64,000 nucleotides of DNA from UBA525 sp964589765 (GTDB lineage: Archaea; Nanobdellota; Nanobdellia; Woesearchaeales; UBA525): positions 1 through 64,000 of the forward strand of contig CAZPUM010000003.1 of assembly GCA_964589765.1 (NCBI GenBank), written 5' to 3'. Within the stretch, counting starts at the first letter, position 1; the number at the start of each line of letters is the position of its first letter. Of the stretch, positions 17,293-24,445 are shown piece by piece. The notes under the pieces are model-generated. The model searched no databases. It was not told the origin of the DNA and was given only the letters and a program-made list of their open reading frames with translations. Both the position numbers and the translations under genes were made by a program.

Positions 17293-18075
17293 TCACTTCT
17301 TCTTGACAGTCAAGTCAGATGCGAACTTGTACGGCTGATCGCCATCTGCGACCAAGGTTGCTTCAACGTAGCATTTTCCTGGTTCGCATCTTGATAGACG
17401 CTTTCTGTCGCCGTTAAAATCAGTCTCATTACTGGTGCCGAAATACTCTGTGGCTCCAACTTTGTAGTTTGTCCCAGGAAGCTCTTGCGAGATACTGTCA
17501 AACTGGACAAGAACATCAAAGTCGCGCTTGGAACCAACACGCTGGACGCTTACTACATCGCCTTTTATCCTGATTGAATCAGGTAAATTTGATGGTAGAA
17601 CAACCTGCTGTTGGACAGCATCGATCTCATAGATTCTATTTACCAGAAACACATCGCTGTTATCTGAGTAGACTCCTGTGGCTTTGACAAGACAGCTGTT
17701 TGGCTGAACACATTCAGTGTCAATCATCTGCTTGAATGGGCCGATAGCCTGTGGTGTGTTTGGAATCTCAATGGGTGAGAAGAACAATCCTTGTGAGAGA
17801 GTTCCGACATAACCATTCATACTTGGACTGTAAACAACGCTAAGGTCACCTACGGAAGTACAAAAGTTGACATCCTGAACAAGCGCGGGTTGCTCCTGAA
17901 CAGGCTCATTTGCTCTGTTCAGTACTGCCATTCGTTTCTCGGCAACCTGTTTTTCTAGTCTCAGGCGCTGGTTCTCTTCCCTGAGGTTTTCTCGGTGATT
18001 ATTACATCCGACTACACCCGCAGTTAGAACTGTAAGCGCGAATAGTCCCCCAAACATCTGTTCTGCAGTTACCAT
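17293..18075 (-). CDS. Lipoprotein with N-terminal coiled coil, unknown
   Basis: 260 residues. The N-terminal helix ends in a lipobox-like TAGVVGC (Cys24), then a charged coiled coil (ENLREENQRLRLEKQVAEKR) spans about residues 28-55. The remaining 200 residues are extracellular and strand-rich, with four cysteines (CTSV, ECVQ, SCLV, RCEPGKC). The start is leaderless with TATA TTTATAAAT, and the promoter carries operator CYACT-N4-AGTRG at 18121-18134. No family is recognised. It shares that operator type with three other unknown units. Confidence 0.65.
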   Translation of the reverse strand: MVTAEQMFGGLFALTVLTAGVVGCNNHRENLREENQRLRLEKQVAEKRMAVLNRANEPVQEQPALVQDVNFCTSVGDLSVVYSPSMNGYVGTLSQGLFFSPIEIPNTPQAIGPFKQMIDTECVQPNSCLVKATGVYSDNSDVFLVNRIYEIDAVQQQVVLPSNLPDSIRIKGDVVSVQRVGSKRDFDVLVQFDSISQELPGTNYKVGATEYFGTSNETDFNGDRKRLSRCEPGKCYVEATLVADGDQPYKFASDLTVKKK

Positions 18076-18097
18076 AACAGAAGATATGCGCCTTTTA

Positions 18098-18134
18098 TTT
18101 ATAAATGTTTCTGTTTGTAACTACTGTTTAGTGG
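18098..18134 (-). promoter_or_regulatory. Promoter with CCACT-N4-AGTAG operator, gene 17293-18075
   Basis: On the minus strand: CCACT-AAAC-AGTAG (18134-18121), then TTACAAACAGAAA (18120-18108), then TATA TTTATAAAT (about 18106-18098), with the start codon about 25 bases further. The same three-part layout is found at 18447-18484, 46053-46088 and 50964-51002. Confidence 0.75.
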
Positions 18135-18141
18135 CAATTTA

Positions 18142-18426
18142 TTAAAAAACATATTTTTCCAATAAGTAGATAGCAGCACCACAACCGGCCACAACAGAGG
18201 CCTTGGCAAACCACTCTCTAGATGCCTCAGAGTCACCTCTGAGAAGCTTGTACATCGATTTGGCGTAGAAAACTCCTGCGCCAACAGCACACACAGACAC
18301 CCGCCAATCAGCAGTTGAACCATCGAAGAGTTCTGACATGACATCACCAGAATAACTAGTTTGTAGATTGACAATACCCTCAAGAGCTTTGTCGTTTATC
18401 ATTTCAGTCAAGTTTGCCAGCGACAT
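18142..18426 (-). CDS. Small membrane protein, unknown
   Basis: 94 residues. The N-terminal 40 residues are polar (MSLANLTEMINDKALEGIVN); there is one hydrophobic stretch at about 43-60 and a second at about 74-90 (KASVVAGCGAAIYLLEKYVF). An alternative reading frame of equal length at 18099-18383 was rejected because the promoter (operator, TTACAAATAGAAA, TATA GTTTTAAATAC) points exactly to the ATG at 18426. It is followed by the operator and promoter of the lipoprotein gene, so both genes probably respond to the same regulator. Confidence 0.6.
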   Translation of the reverse strand: MSLANLTEMINDKALEGIVNLQTSYSGDVMSELFDGSTADWRVSVCAVGAGVFYAKSMYKLLRGDSEASREWFAKASVVAGCGAAIYLLEKYVF

Positions 18427-18446
18427 GCCCTAAATCAGCAGTTCTC

Positions 18447-18484
18447 GTATTTAAAACTTTCTATTTGTAACTACGGGAAAGTGG
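18447..18484 (-). promoter_or_regulatory. Promoter with CCACT-N4-CGTAG operator, gene 18142-18426
   Basis: On the minus strand: CCACT-TTCC-CGTAG (18484-18471; one arm has a mismatch), TTACAAATAGAAA (18470-18458), TATA GTTTTAAATAC, then the ATG about 26 bases downstream. It lies just after the DUF2283 stop codon. Confidence 0.7.
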
Positions 18485-18487
18485 TAA

Positions 18488-18847
18488 CTAAAGAGTTGCT
18501 GTGACGAAAGTTTCTTTCTTTTGGACATCTGCGTGGCCCAGACCTAAAGAAATGGGAACTGTAATTTTTTCCTCGTGATCCTCAAATTTAAGGTAAAACA
18601 AAACAATAGCACTATCAGGTTTGTAATTAACAACCATTGATGCACCGGTCAAAGCAGAGAGCTTAGATTTAGAAACCCCTAAATTTTTTGACGCATCAAG
18701 TATTTCTAAAGCTGAAATAAACCCTTTTTTATCAATATCAAGCACAAAACCTCCTATTTCAATAGAAGCCTTAACAGGACGATTTCTAGACAGAAACAAC
18801 AAATCATCATCATAATCATAAACTACTTGAGTATTGCTTTTTGCCAT
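18488..18847 (-). CDS. DUF2283 family protein, antitoxin-like
   Basis: 119 residues. The N-terminus (VVYDYDDDLLFLSRNRPVKA) followed by GFVLDIDKKGFISALEILDA matches the DUF2283 family, small proteins often encoded directly after a DUF4258 protein and predicted to be antitoxins. The second half is longer than in typical DUF2283 proteins (about 60-80 residues) and strand-rich (SAIVLFYLKFEDHEEKITVP). It overlaps the upstream small gene by 32 bases, so the two are translated together. The antitoxin role is inferred from family pairing. Confidence 0.65.
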   Translation of the reverse strand: MAKSNTQVVYDYDDDLLFLSRNRPVKASIEIGGFVLDIDKKGFISALEILDASKNLGVSKSKLSALTGASMVVNYKPDSAIVLFYLKFEDHEEKITVPISLGLGHADVQKKETFVTATL

Positions 18848-19046
18848 TTTCTATCCTCATTCCAGCCCGTGAGTATGAACCTTGCGTTTCAACTTTAAAC
18901 AAATTATTCGGCTTACACAAGTACATTAAAACCATCTTTCTATTAATAGGTCTTGATTTTGTTCTTAAATCAAAATGAGATTTAAAAACAACGTCATCAG
19001 GAGAAGCGTTCATTATTTTCTGCTTCACTTTCTCCAAATCACACAT
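18816..19046 (-). CDS. DUF4258-like small protein, toxin-like partner
   Basis: 76 residues starting at ATG 19046, about 28 bases after TATA TTTTTATATGG. It contains FKSHFDLRTKSRPINRKMVL, similar to the HA..R...R.I pattern of DUF4258 proteins (RelE-like predicted RNA-cleaving toxins), and ends in a strand-rich part. A longer reading frame to 19160 reads through tRNA-Leu and is rejected. Together with the overlapping DUF2283 gene it forms a plausible type II toxin-antitoxin pair; toxicity is not shown by sequence. Confidence 0.55.
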   Translation of the reverse strand: MCDLEKVKQKIMNASPDDVVFKSHFDLRTKSRPINRKMVLMYLCKPNNLFKVETQGSYSRAGMRIENGKKQYSSSL

Positions 19047-19078
19047 TAAAAAATTATGACATACACCATATAAAAAGT

Positions 19079-19160
19079 GTGGGGTGCAGGATTCGAACCT
19101 GCGTAGGCAAGAGCCAACGGATTTTGAGTCCGCCCCGTTTGACCACTCCGGCAACCCCAC
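19079..19160 (-). tRNA. tRNA-Leu (anticodon CAA)
   Basis: On the minus strand the acceptor stem is GTGGGGT (5') with ACCCCAC (3'), discriminator A. The D-arm begins TGCCGGAGTGG, the anticodon arm is GCGGA-CTCAAAA-TCCGT, giving CAA, a class II variable arm follows, and the T-arm is GCAGG-TTCGAAT-CCTGC. CCA is not encoded and no intron is seen. A TATA-like TCTTTAAAAG lies about 30 bases upstream. Confidence 0.97.
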
Positions 19161-19199
19161 GGGTTATAATTGGTGAAGAGAACTGGCTTTTAAAGATAA

Positions 19200-19288
19200 G
19201 GATTAGGACTTCCTCCGTCAGTCATTGTCTCAGACTGTCAAGGTAACCTTCACATCGTTCGGTTTCGCCAGTCCTCGGTCTTGATTAG
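19200..19288 (-). ncRNA. Possible third, shorter relative of RNA copies A and B
   Basis: Non-coding stretch between tRNA-Leu and the coiled-coil operon. On the minus strand it begins CTAATCAAGACCGAGG, similar to the 5' block of copies A and B, and ends GACGGAGGAAGTCC, similar to their ACCGAC/GGAGGTCC block. AGGACT and AGTCCT at its ends can pair, and CAGTC/GACTG forms an inner hairpin. The GAATTAAGA block and the 3' hairpin of A and B are absent, so homology is uncertain. Confidence 0.35.
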
Positions 19289-19308
19289 AATTGAGAATAA
19301 TATTAAGA

Positions 19309-19818
19309 TTAAAGAGTTCCAAGTTTGCTCTCAATATCCTGCATCTTCTTCTGGAGTGCGTCCAGTTCAGAAAGTCTCCTAGGAGATTGGGGTTCTGGCT
19401 CCTTAGGAACAACAGCTTTCTTGGGAGTGTGCTGTTTCTTCTCGCCAGGAACACCGATGAAAACCTTTTTCTCATCCTTAAGAGCAGGCAACGCAGGGGT
19501 TCTCTTTCTTCTGCCACCGCGTTTCTTTGAAGATTTAGGACTCTTTCTTGTTTCAGTTCCGAGACTCTTGTCGGAAAACTGTGCAATCTCCTGCTTAGTC
19601 AAATGAGGCATAATCTCATCAACCTTGTTAACAAGAATAGACAGTTCCTTTAAATTCGCCCTGAGATTCTTCATCAAAGTCATCTTTTCTCCGCGAACCT
19701 TAAGCAGTGTCTGGTAACCTTTCAATACATTCAGGCTAGCCTTACTGCTCTCCAGAACCTTTCTGCGCAGGTTCTTCGCGTCCTCAACTCTGATGAAATA
19801 ATGTCCCATGGTTATCAC
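19309..19818 (-). CDS. Coiled-coil protein, last gene of a three-gene operon
   Basis: About 169 residues, helical in the first 90 (RVEDAKNLRRKVLESSKASL), then a basic linker rich in K, R and S, and a short C-terminal helix (LSELDALQKKMQDIESKL). No family is recognised. The start is either GTG 19818, overlapping the previous stop as GTGA, or ATG 19809. Third gene of the unit 20916-19309 and probably part of the same complex as its neighbours. Confidence 0.65.
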   Translation of the reverse strand: MITMGHYFIRVEDAKNLRRKVLESSKASLNVLKGYQTLLKVRGEKMTLMKNLRANLKELSILVNKVDEIMPHLTKQEIAQFSDKSLGTETRKSPKSSKKRGGRRKRTPALPALKDEKKVFIGVPGEKKQHTPKKAVVPKEPEPQSPRRLSELDALQKKMQDIESKLGTL

Positions 19819-20030
19819 TGATGGAATGCTTCGTTTATGGACTCTAATCTGCCTTGAATATCGGCAAGATTCTCGTTCCAGGCACGAATCTGTTCATCCT
19901 CCTTCGCCTTTAGGTCGTTAATATCTTCAATCATTTTGTTAACACTCTTCAGTTTTGTATCTATCTTTCCAAGCACAGACACTAGTTCTTTGTAGCGGTC
20001 AACTTTTACGTAAATTGGCACATTTTCCAT
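19815..20030 (-). CDS. Small coiled-coil protein
   Basis: 71 residues from ATG 20030 (preceded by GAGGA). Nearly the whole length is a coiled coil (GKIDTKLKSVNKMIEDINDL). It overlaps the upstream proline-rich gene by six bases and the downstream gene by four, so the three are tightly coupled. A structural or scaffold role is the simplest reading. Confidence 0.6.
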   Translation of the reverse strand: MENVPIYVKVDRYKELVSVLGKIDTKLKSVNKMIEDINDLKAKEDEQIRAWNENLADIQGRLESINEAFHQ

Positions 20031-20034
20031 TTTT

Positions 20035-20916
20035 TCATTCCTCAAATAAGGCTGCGTCCAGGTCAATCAGACCTTCTTGGACATCATTGACGGTGGTTGC
20101 TAATTTCAGTAATTTCTCATCACCATGTTCATGGTATGAAAGAGCATCAAGCAGGGCATTGTCCGCTGCACGTAGTGATTTACGAACCTCTTTGACATCA
20201 TCCTCCAAGTTAAAACAGACATCACTCCCTATGAACTTAGCAGTCTCAAGACTGCCAAACTTGTGGTACTCCATAGGAGGCACGTTATCAGGTTCCTCAG
20301 GCTCTGCCTCAGCAAGCTCAGGAAGAGACTCTGGCTGAGACTCGGGCTCTTCCTCAGGAACCAGTTCTGGAGGCGCCTCAACAGGTTCAGGAACCTTCTC
20401 CTGCTCAGACATATCAAAGTCATCATCTGTAAAGTCAGGCAGTTCTATATCAGAGACTGTAGGTTTCTCAACTGGCTCGACAGGAGCAGTCTCATCAGGT
20501 TGAGGCGTGGGCTCGTTAGGCAAGTCATCAAAGGGTTCGGGAATATCACCGGTAGCTTCCTCAAACCCAGGGTCTTGCATTGCAGGTGGTGGCAAAGGGA
20601 CATCTTCATACACACCAGGAGAACTGCCTGTCGGTACCGACTGCTCAAACGGCGAAGTTATTCCTGGTGTATCAACAGGAGGAGGCGTTACTGCCGGAGT
20701 TCCTTCAATCTCCCACTCTCCAGGTTGCGCGTGCTCAACAGCATCTTTCTCCTCTTCTGGAGAGACAGGAGGTGTCAAGTGGCTCGGGGGAGCAAACAAC
20801 TCTTCCTGCGTCTCGATAGACATAGGTGGCGCAGCAGGTGCTGGCGCATCAACAGGAGGCGGAGAACTATCTTGTGTCGCCGGTTTATCCTTTTTTAGGA
20901 AGTCTAGGAACCCCAT
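20035..20916 (-). CDS. Proline/glutamate-rich protein with C-terminal helical domain
   Basis: 293 residues. It starts MGFLDFLKKDKP, an amphipathic head that could touch membrane; residues about 13-215 are low-complexity Pro/Glu/Ala; the C-terminal 75 residues are ordered and helical (VKEVRKSLRAADNALLDALS). First gene of an operon with two coiled-coil proteins. In order and size the three are reminiscent of small accessory operons of archaeal pili or archaella, but no specific homology is visible. A 13-codon mini-ORF ends exactly at its start codon. Confidence 0.65.
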   Translation of the reverse strand: MGFLDFLKKDKPATQDSSPPPVDAPAPAAPPMSIETQEELFAPPSHLTPPVSPEEEKDAVEHAQPGEWEIEGTPAVTPPPVDTPGITSPFEQSVPTGSSPGVYEDVPLPPPAMQDPGFEEATGDIPEPFDDLPNEPTPQPDETAPVEPVEKPTVSDIELPDFTDDDFDMSEQEKVPEPVEAPPELVPEEEPESQPESLPELAEAEPEEPDNVPPMEYHKFGSLETAKFIGSDVCFNLEDDVKEVRKSLRAADNALLDALSYHEHGDEKLLKLATTVNDVQEGLIDLDAALFEE

Positions 20917-20958
20917 TTAATCTACGACGTCCATCGGACCTGTCGCACTCACCCCCAT
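20917..20958 (-). other. 13-codon leader mini-ORF before the proline-rich protein
   Basis: On the minus strand an ATG at 20958 opens 13 codons (MGVSATGPMDVVD) and its TAA is followed directly, in frame, by the ATG of the main gene. The bases before and around this ATG (GCGGTGCGCCAG, then GAAATGGG) resemble those before the 13-codon mini-ORF of rps2. Whether it is translated is unknown; the TATA box TTTTTATAG near 20984-20992 would place transcription start close to this ATG. Confidence 0.35.
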
Positions 20959-21024
20959 TTCTACATCTGGCGCACCGCGAACGCTATAAAAACATTTCTT
21001 ATCATTCCGAAATGGTCACACTTA

Positions 21025-21039
21025 TTTCTCGACGAGAAA
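21025..21039. promoter_or_regulatory. 15-base perfect palindrome, putative operator
   Basis: TTTCTCGACGAGAAA is symmetric with seven-base arms around one central base. It lies 12 bases before the TATA box (TATAAATAT) of the RmlD-like gene and between it and the divergent proline-rich operon. Close variants occur at 33341, 50928 and 57170. Confidence 0.65.
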
Positions 21040-21079
21040 GTATCGGCGGGTATAAATATCAGGTATCATTCCCCAACGC

Positions 21080-21970
21080 ATGGGCAAAGTACTGATCACC
21101 GGTGCCACAGGTTTCTTGGGCATGAAACTCAGCAAGTGGTTTTCAGAAATATACGGGTATGAAGTTATCAAAGCTTCAAGAAATCCTGAAGATGACGGAA
21201 TAAAGATAGATATCACCGATGCTGAAGATGTTTTCAGAGTTTTAGAGTCATACAGCCCAAACATAGTGATTAATACAGCAGGAGTAACCAGACCCGGCCC
21301 TGCTGAAGCAGATGTAAAACAAGCTTTTCTTTCAAACGTCGATGGAGTATGGAACCTGGCCAACACAACTTTAGACATGGGTTCAAAACTTGTTCAAATC
21401 AGCACCAGTTTTGTTTTTGATGGAAAAAATGAAAGCAGTTACGATGAGGACTCTGAAACTAACCCTTTGAATGTGTATGGTCTTACAAAAAAGATTGGAG
21501 AGGATGTTGCCAAGTGGAATCCAAATCATGTAATTGTCAGGTGTCCAATGATTCTTGGTTACAACGGACCTGGAAAATTCAGCTACTTGCTGACAAGAAT
21601 CGAACAAGGAGAGATTTACAAAGCAGACAAAAACTACAGGCGATCAATTGTTTGGGCGGATGATATTGCAAGAGGAATTCATTTTCTTAACAGACTAGGA
21701 CACACGGGAACTTTCCACTTCGCGTCATATGACCGACCATCCATGTTCCAGATAGCTAAAGGATTGGAGTATGTCATTGGAGCTAGAGGCAAAGTCGTAG
21801 AAGCAACACCTGAAGATATCACAGCATTTGCTGATAACATAAGAAGACCAGAAAAAGATTACTTGAACAGTTTTAAGATGTTCAATCTGGGTTTTAACTT
21901 TACACCATTCATAGATATTTTACAACAGATGAGAGATGATTACCTGTTGCTCCAAGAAAAGTCATCATAG
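21080..21970 (+). CDS. NAD(P)-dependent sugar-nucleotide reductase, RmlD/extended SDR family
   Basis: 296 residues. The N-terminal Rossmann motif is GATGFLGMKL (about residues 7-16) and the catalytic pair is YGLTKK (Y and K of YxxxK, about 133-137), preceded by ISTSFVFDG. The overall length and the FDGKNESSYDEDSETNPLNV region fit RmlD (dTDP-4-dehydrorhamnose reductase)-like enzymes, although the rest of a rhamnose pathway is not in the window. Leaderless; TATAAATAT lies 27 bases upstream, preceded by a 15-base palindrome. It overlaps the convergent nuclease gene by 31 bases. Confidence 0.8.
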   Translation: MGKVLITGATGFLGMKLSKWFSEIYGYEVIKASRNPEDDGIKIDITDAEDVFRVLESYSPNIVINTAGVTRPGPAEADVKQAFLSNVDGVWNLANTTLDMGSKLVQISTSFVFDGKNESSYDEDSETNPLNVYGLTKKIGEDVAKWNPNHVIVRCPMILGYNGPGKFSYLLTRIEQGEIYKADKNYRRSIVWADDIARGIHFLNRLGHTGTFHFASYDRPSMFQIAKGLEYVIGARGKVVEATPEDITAFADNIRRPEKDYLNSFKMFNLGFNFTPFIDILQQMRDDYLLLQEKSS

Positions 21971-23343
21971 GCAACAACCGGCTTCTCCTTATGCTGATGT
22001 TCATCTGGGAATTTGTAACCATCATCCGCAGTATAGAGATGCATATGACTAACATTTCCATCATCAGAAATATCTATCTGGTCACCCACATGAGGTGCAT
22101 AAACCTTACAACCAGAATCTTTTTCCGCCCACTGTTTCAAAATTTGGATACCTTCAGGAGAACCGTGCATAAGAATCAGCACTTTGGGTTTTACAGATTT
22201 TACAACTCTTTGAATTTCAGACATAGGTAGGTGTGCTGAGAACTCATACGATTGAACCTCACAAGCAACCTCCGTTATTTGGCCCTGGAACTTCACAGTC
22301 TTCTTGTTTTTAAGATACCAACCTTTCGTATTTTGTACTTGAAAACCTGTCAAAAGAACGGCAGACTTGGGGTCGGAATGAAGATGCTCAAGATAGGTCA
22401 TTGCAGGACCTCCCTGAAGCATGCCTGATGTTGTTACAAATATTCCTGGTTTTTCAGCAATAGCTTCTCGCTTCGTTCTGTTTTTTATTCCGTAAATATT
22501 ATCCATCATCTCATGCATCTTTTTACGCCCTTTTACGTAAGGACTGTTACCCTGATAGATTGATTTTGTAATCTTTCTGGCCATACCATCCATATAGATT
22601 GGAACATCCCACTCTCTTCTTGACAAAAGCAACAGTATCTCTTGGGCTCTTCCAACTGCAAACACAGGGACAAGAACTCTTCCCCCTCTTGCAAGAACCT
22701 CTTCGACTTTATCCAGAAAATTTTCCTCAGTTTCTTTTCGGGGAGTATGGTCCTTATCACCATATGTTGACTCAGTGATTAAGACATCAACCTCCCCCCA
22801 GGTATGAGGGTCTGCGCCCTGCATCAGGTTGGTTTCCACAGTCTGATAATCACCCGTGTACAGCAGGCTAATCTTTTCAGTTTCCATTTTTATTGTGGCA
22901 CTACCAGGAATATGGCCTGCGTTCAAAAATTTGTATTTGATTGTCTTGAACCTTTTCTCCGTGTCAAAATTTTCAAGCCGAATTTCATCAAAAATCTCTT
23001 CTAAATCCTCATCAGTAAACGCCTTCACCATATGTTTGAAATCAGCAATTCTCTGACTATCTTCAAGAAGAGTTTTAACCATGGATTTTGTCTCTTCAGT
23101 CATTATAATAGGGCAGTTCAGTTTGTAGTGTTCGAAAAAAGGCAAACCACCTGAGTGGTCAAGATGTGCGTGAGAGATAAATACCGCATCGATGGCCTCG
23201 GACTGAAAAACCTTCGCAGGATAATCATAACCACCCTCGTGAAACTTCAACCCGCAATCCAAAAGGTATCTGTCATTTCCCGTTCTTACTTCTACACAGG
23301 ACCTTCCAACCTCTTGCGCGCCACCGTGAAAGATTAATTGCAA
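21940..23343 (-). CDS. Beta-CASP metallo-beta-lactamase RNA nuclease (aCPSF2-like)
   Basis: 467 residues. The metal-binding motif is SHAHLDHSGG (HxHxDH at 58-63); further ligand motifs include NAGHIPGSA and YTGDYQ. The beta-CASP part has FAVGRAQE, TSGMLQGGP and a C-terminal His region (MHGSPEG). There is no N-terminal KH extension, which places it with aCPSF2 rather than aCPSF1. Such enzymes process RNA 3' ends or degrade RNA 5'-3'. Promoter: TATA TTATATACTG with a 15-base palindrome (23398-23412) upstream. Confidence 0.9.
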   Translation of the reverse strand: MQLIFHGGAQEVGRSCVEVRTGNDRYLLDCGLKFHEGGYDYPAKVFQSEAIDAVFISHAHLDHSGGLPFFEHYKLNCPIIMTEETKSMVKTLLEDSQRIADFKHMVKAFTDEDLEEIFDEIRLENFDTEKRFKTIKYKFLNAGHIPGSATIKMETEKISLLYTGDYQTVETNLMQGADPHTWGEVDVLITESTYGDKDHTPRKETEENFLDKVEEVLARGGRVLVPVFAVGRAQEILLLLSRREWDVPIYMDGMARKITKSIYQGNSPYVKGRKKMHEMMDNIYGIKNRTKREAIAEKPGIFVTTSGMLQGGPAMTYLEHLHSDPKSAVLLTGFQVQNTKGWYLKNKKTVKFQGQITEVACEVQSYEFSAHLPMSEIQRVVKSVKPKVLILMHGSPEGIQILKQWAEKDSGCKVYAPHVGDQIDISDDGNVSHMHLYTADDGYKFPDEHQHKEKPVVAYDDFSWSNR

Positions 23344-23397
23344 ACACTCACCTCATATAGATTTTCCTAAAACAGTATATAAGCGTTCCGTCGTCGG

Positions 23398-23412
23398 CCG
23401 AAACTGTTTCGG
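23398..23412. promoter_or_regulatory. 15-base perfect palindrome CCGAAACTGTTTCGG, putative operator
   Basis: It has seven-base arms around a central T, in the divergent promoter between the aCPSF2-like nuclease and the lamin-tail protein. It is 14 bases upstream of the nuclease TATA box, similar in geometry to the TTTCTCGACGAGAAA site but with a different sequence. Confidence 0.55.
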
Positions 23413-23457
23413 ATAAGTCACAGAAACATCTCTTAAGGGACAACCAACAGATATCAC

Positions 23458-24423
23458 ATGAGATGGTTATTGTTCCTGCTGCTTATCCAGTCATGCTTCG
23501 CCTTGGAAATATCCGAAGTTTACTTTGATGCTGAAGGAAACGATGATTTGCTTGAATTCGTAGAGTTAATTGGAAAGGAAAACCTTTCAGGATGCACAAT
23601 AACAGACAGCAAATACTCAGACGAATTAGTTTTGTTTCAAACCGGAGGTGAAATAATTCTGATAGTTGAAGATGAAAGTCCATACCTTGAACTGAAAAAT
23701 CCCACAATATACACTATAGGCAAGGCCATAGGCAACGGTCTTGGAAATACTGGCGATAACATAACTGTTTCCTGTAATGAAACACTACTAAGAACCTGGT
23801 ACACCGCACCAGAAGGTTTTGTTGCTGGAAAATCATTGACATGGGAGTCTGAATGGAAAATCACAGACCCGACACCAGGCATAGTCTTAGAACCACCTAA
23901 AGAAGAGGTTCAGGAATCAGGTTCAACAGAGAAACTCTGTAACGACACGCTTTTGCTGACAATAAGCAATACCAAAGCCGAGGTTGGACAGACTGTAACT
24001 TTCACAATACTTTCAAAAGAGTATGCGTGGTGGGAGGCCTCCGTTGACAGAGAAGTGTTCTCATACGGAGACACACTGACAATGCGACACCACGCATTCA
24101 CCACGCCTAACGGCACAGAGGTTCGGCTTGTAGCCGAAACAGAACAGTGCGGAGCACGCCAAAGGGCCGTTAGACTGATTTCAATAACTGAGTCTGTTAA
24201 AGAGATAATTGAGGAGGTTCAGGAAGAAGTGGAGGTTCAACCACCAAAACCCGTGATGAATATCACGCCTTTGGAAAATACCACCACGCCTGTTATCACA
24301 GGCCAGATTGTGTACGAAAACGAGCCAAACACGTTGCCCTGGCTATCAGGGTTCGGAATTGTCGTGGTTCTCGCCAGTTCCTGGGCCTTCTGGCAGGCGT
24401 CCCGAGACGAGAAAAGTATATAA
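23458..24423 (+). CDS. Secreted/membrane-anchored lamin-tail-domain protein
   Basis: 321 residues. A signal peptide (MRWLLFLLLIQSCFA) is followed by an LTD-type beta domain (about 17-140: EISEVYFDAEGNDDLLEFVE, then GKAIGNGLGNTGD), a second beta domain with paired cysteines, a Glu/Pro linker, and a C-terminal membrane helix (LSGFGIVVVLASSWAFWQAS) with a charged tail. This is a type I surface protein. LTD domains occur on many archaeal and bacterial surface proteins and bind unknown ligands. Confidence 0.75.
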   Translation: MRWLLFLLLIQSCFALEISEVYFDAEGNDDLLEFVELIGKENLSGCTITDSKYSDELVLFQTGGEIILIVEDESPYLELKNPTIYTIGKAIGNGLGNTGDNITVSCNETLLRTWYTAPEGFVAGKSLTWESEWKITDPTPGIVLEPPKEEVQESGSTEKLCNDTLLLTISNTKAEVGQTVTFTILSKEYAWWEASVDREVFSYGDTLTMRHHAFTTPNGTEVRLVAETEQCGARQRAVRLISITESVKEIIEEVQEEVEVQPPKPVMNITPLENTTTPVITGQIVYENEPNTLPWLSGFGIVVVLASSWAFWQASRDEKSI

Positions 24424-24445
24424 GCACAACGACGGCTCGAAAAAC

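Noticed and set aside
18099..18383. Alternative 94-residue minus-strand frame
   Set aside because: Overlaps the 18142-18426 gene; only the latter has its ATG at the correct distance from operator and TATA.
19047..19160. Reading frame extending the 76-residue DUF4258-like protein upstream to 19160
   Set aside because: It reads through a well-formed tRNA-Leu; a TATA box and ATG 19046 explain the gene without it.
24407..24416. GACGAGAAAA before the 24446 gene as a copy of the 15-base palindrome
   Set aside because: Only one arm matches, it lies in the end of a coding region and directly abuts the TATA box, unlike the other sites.
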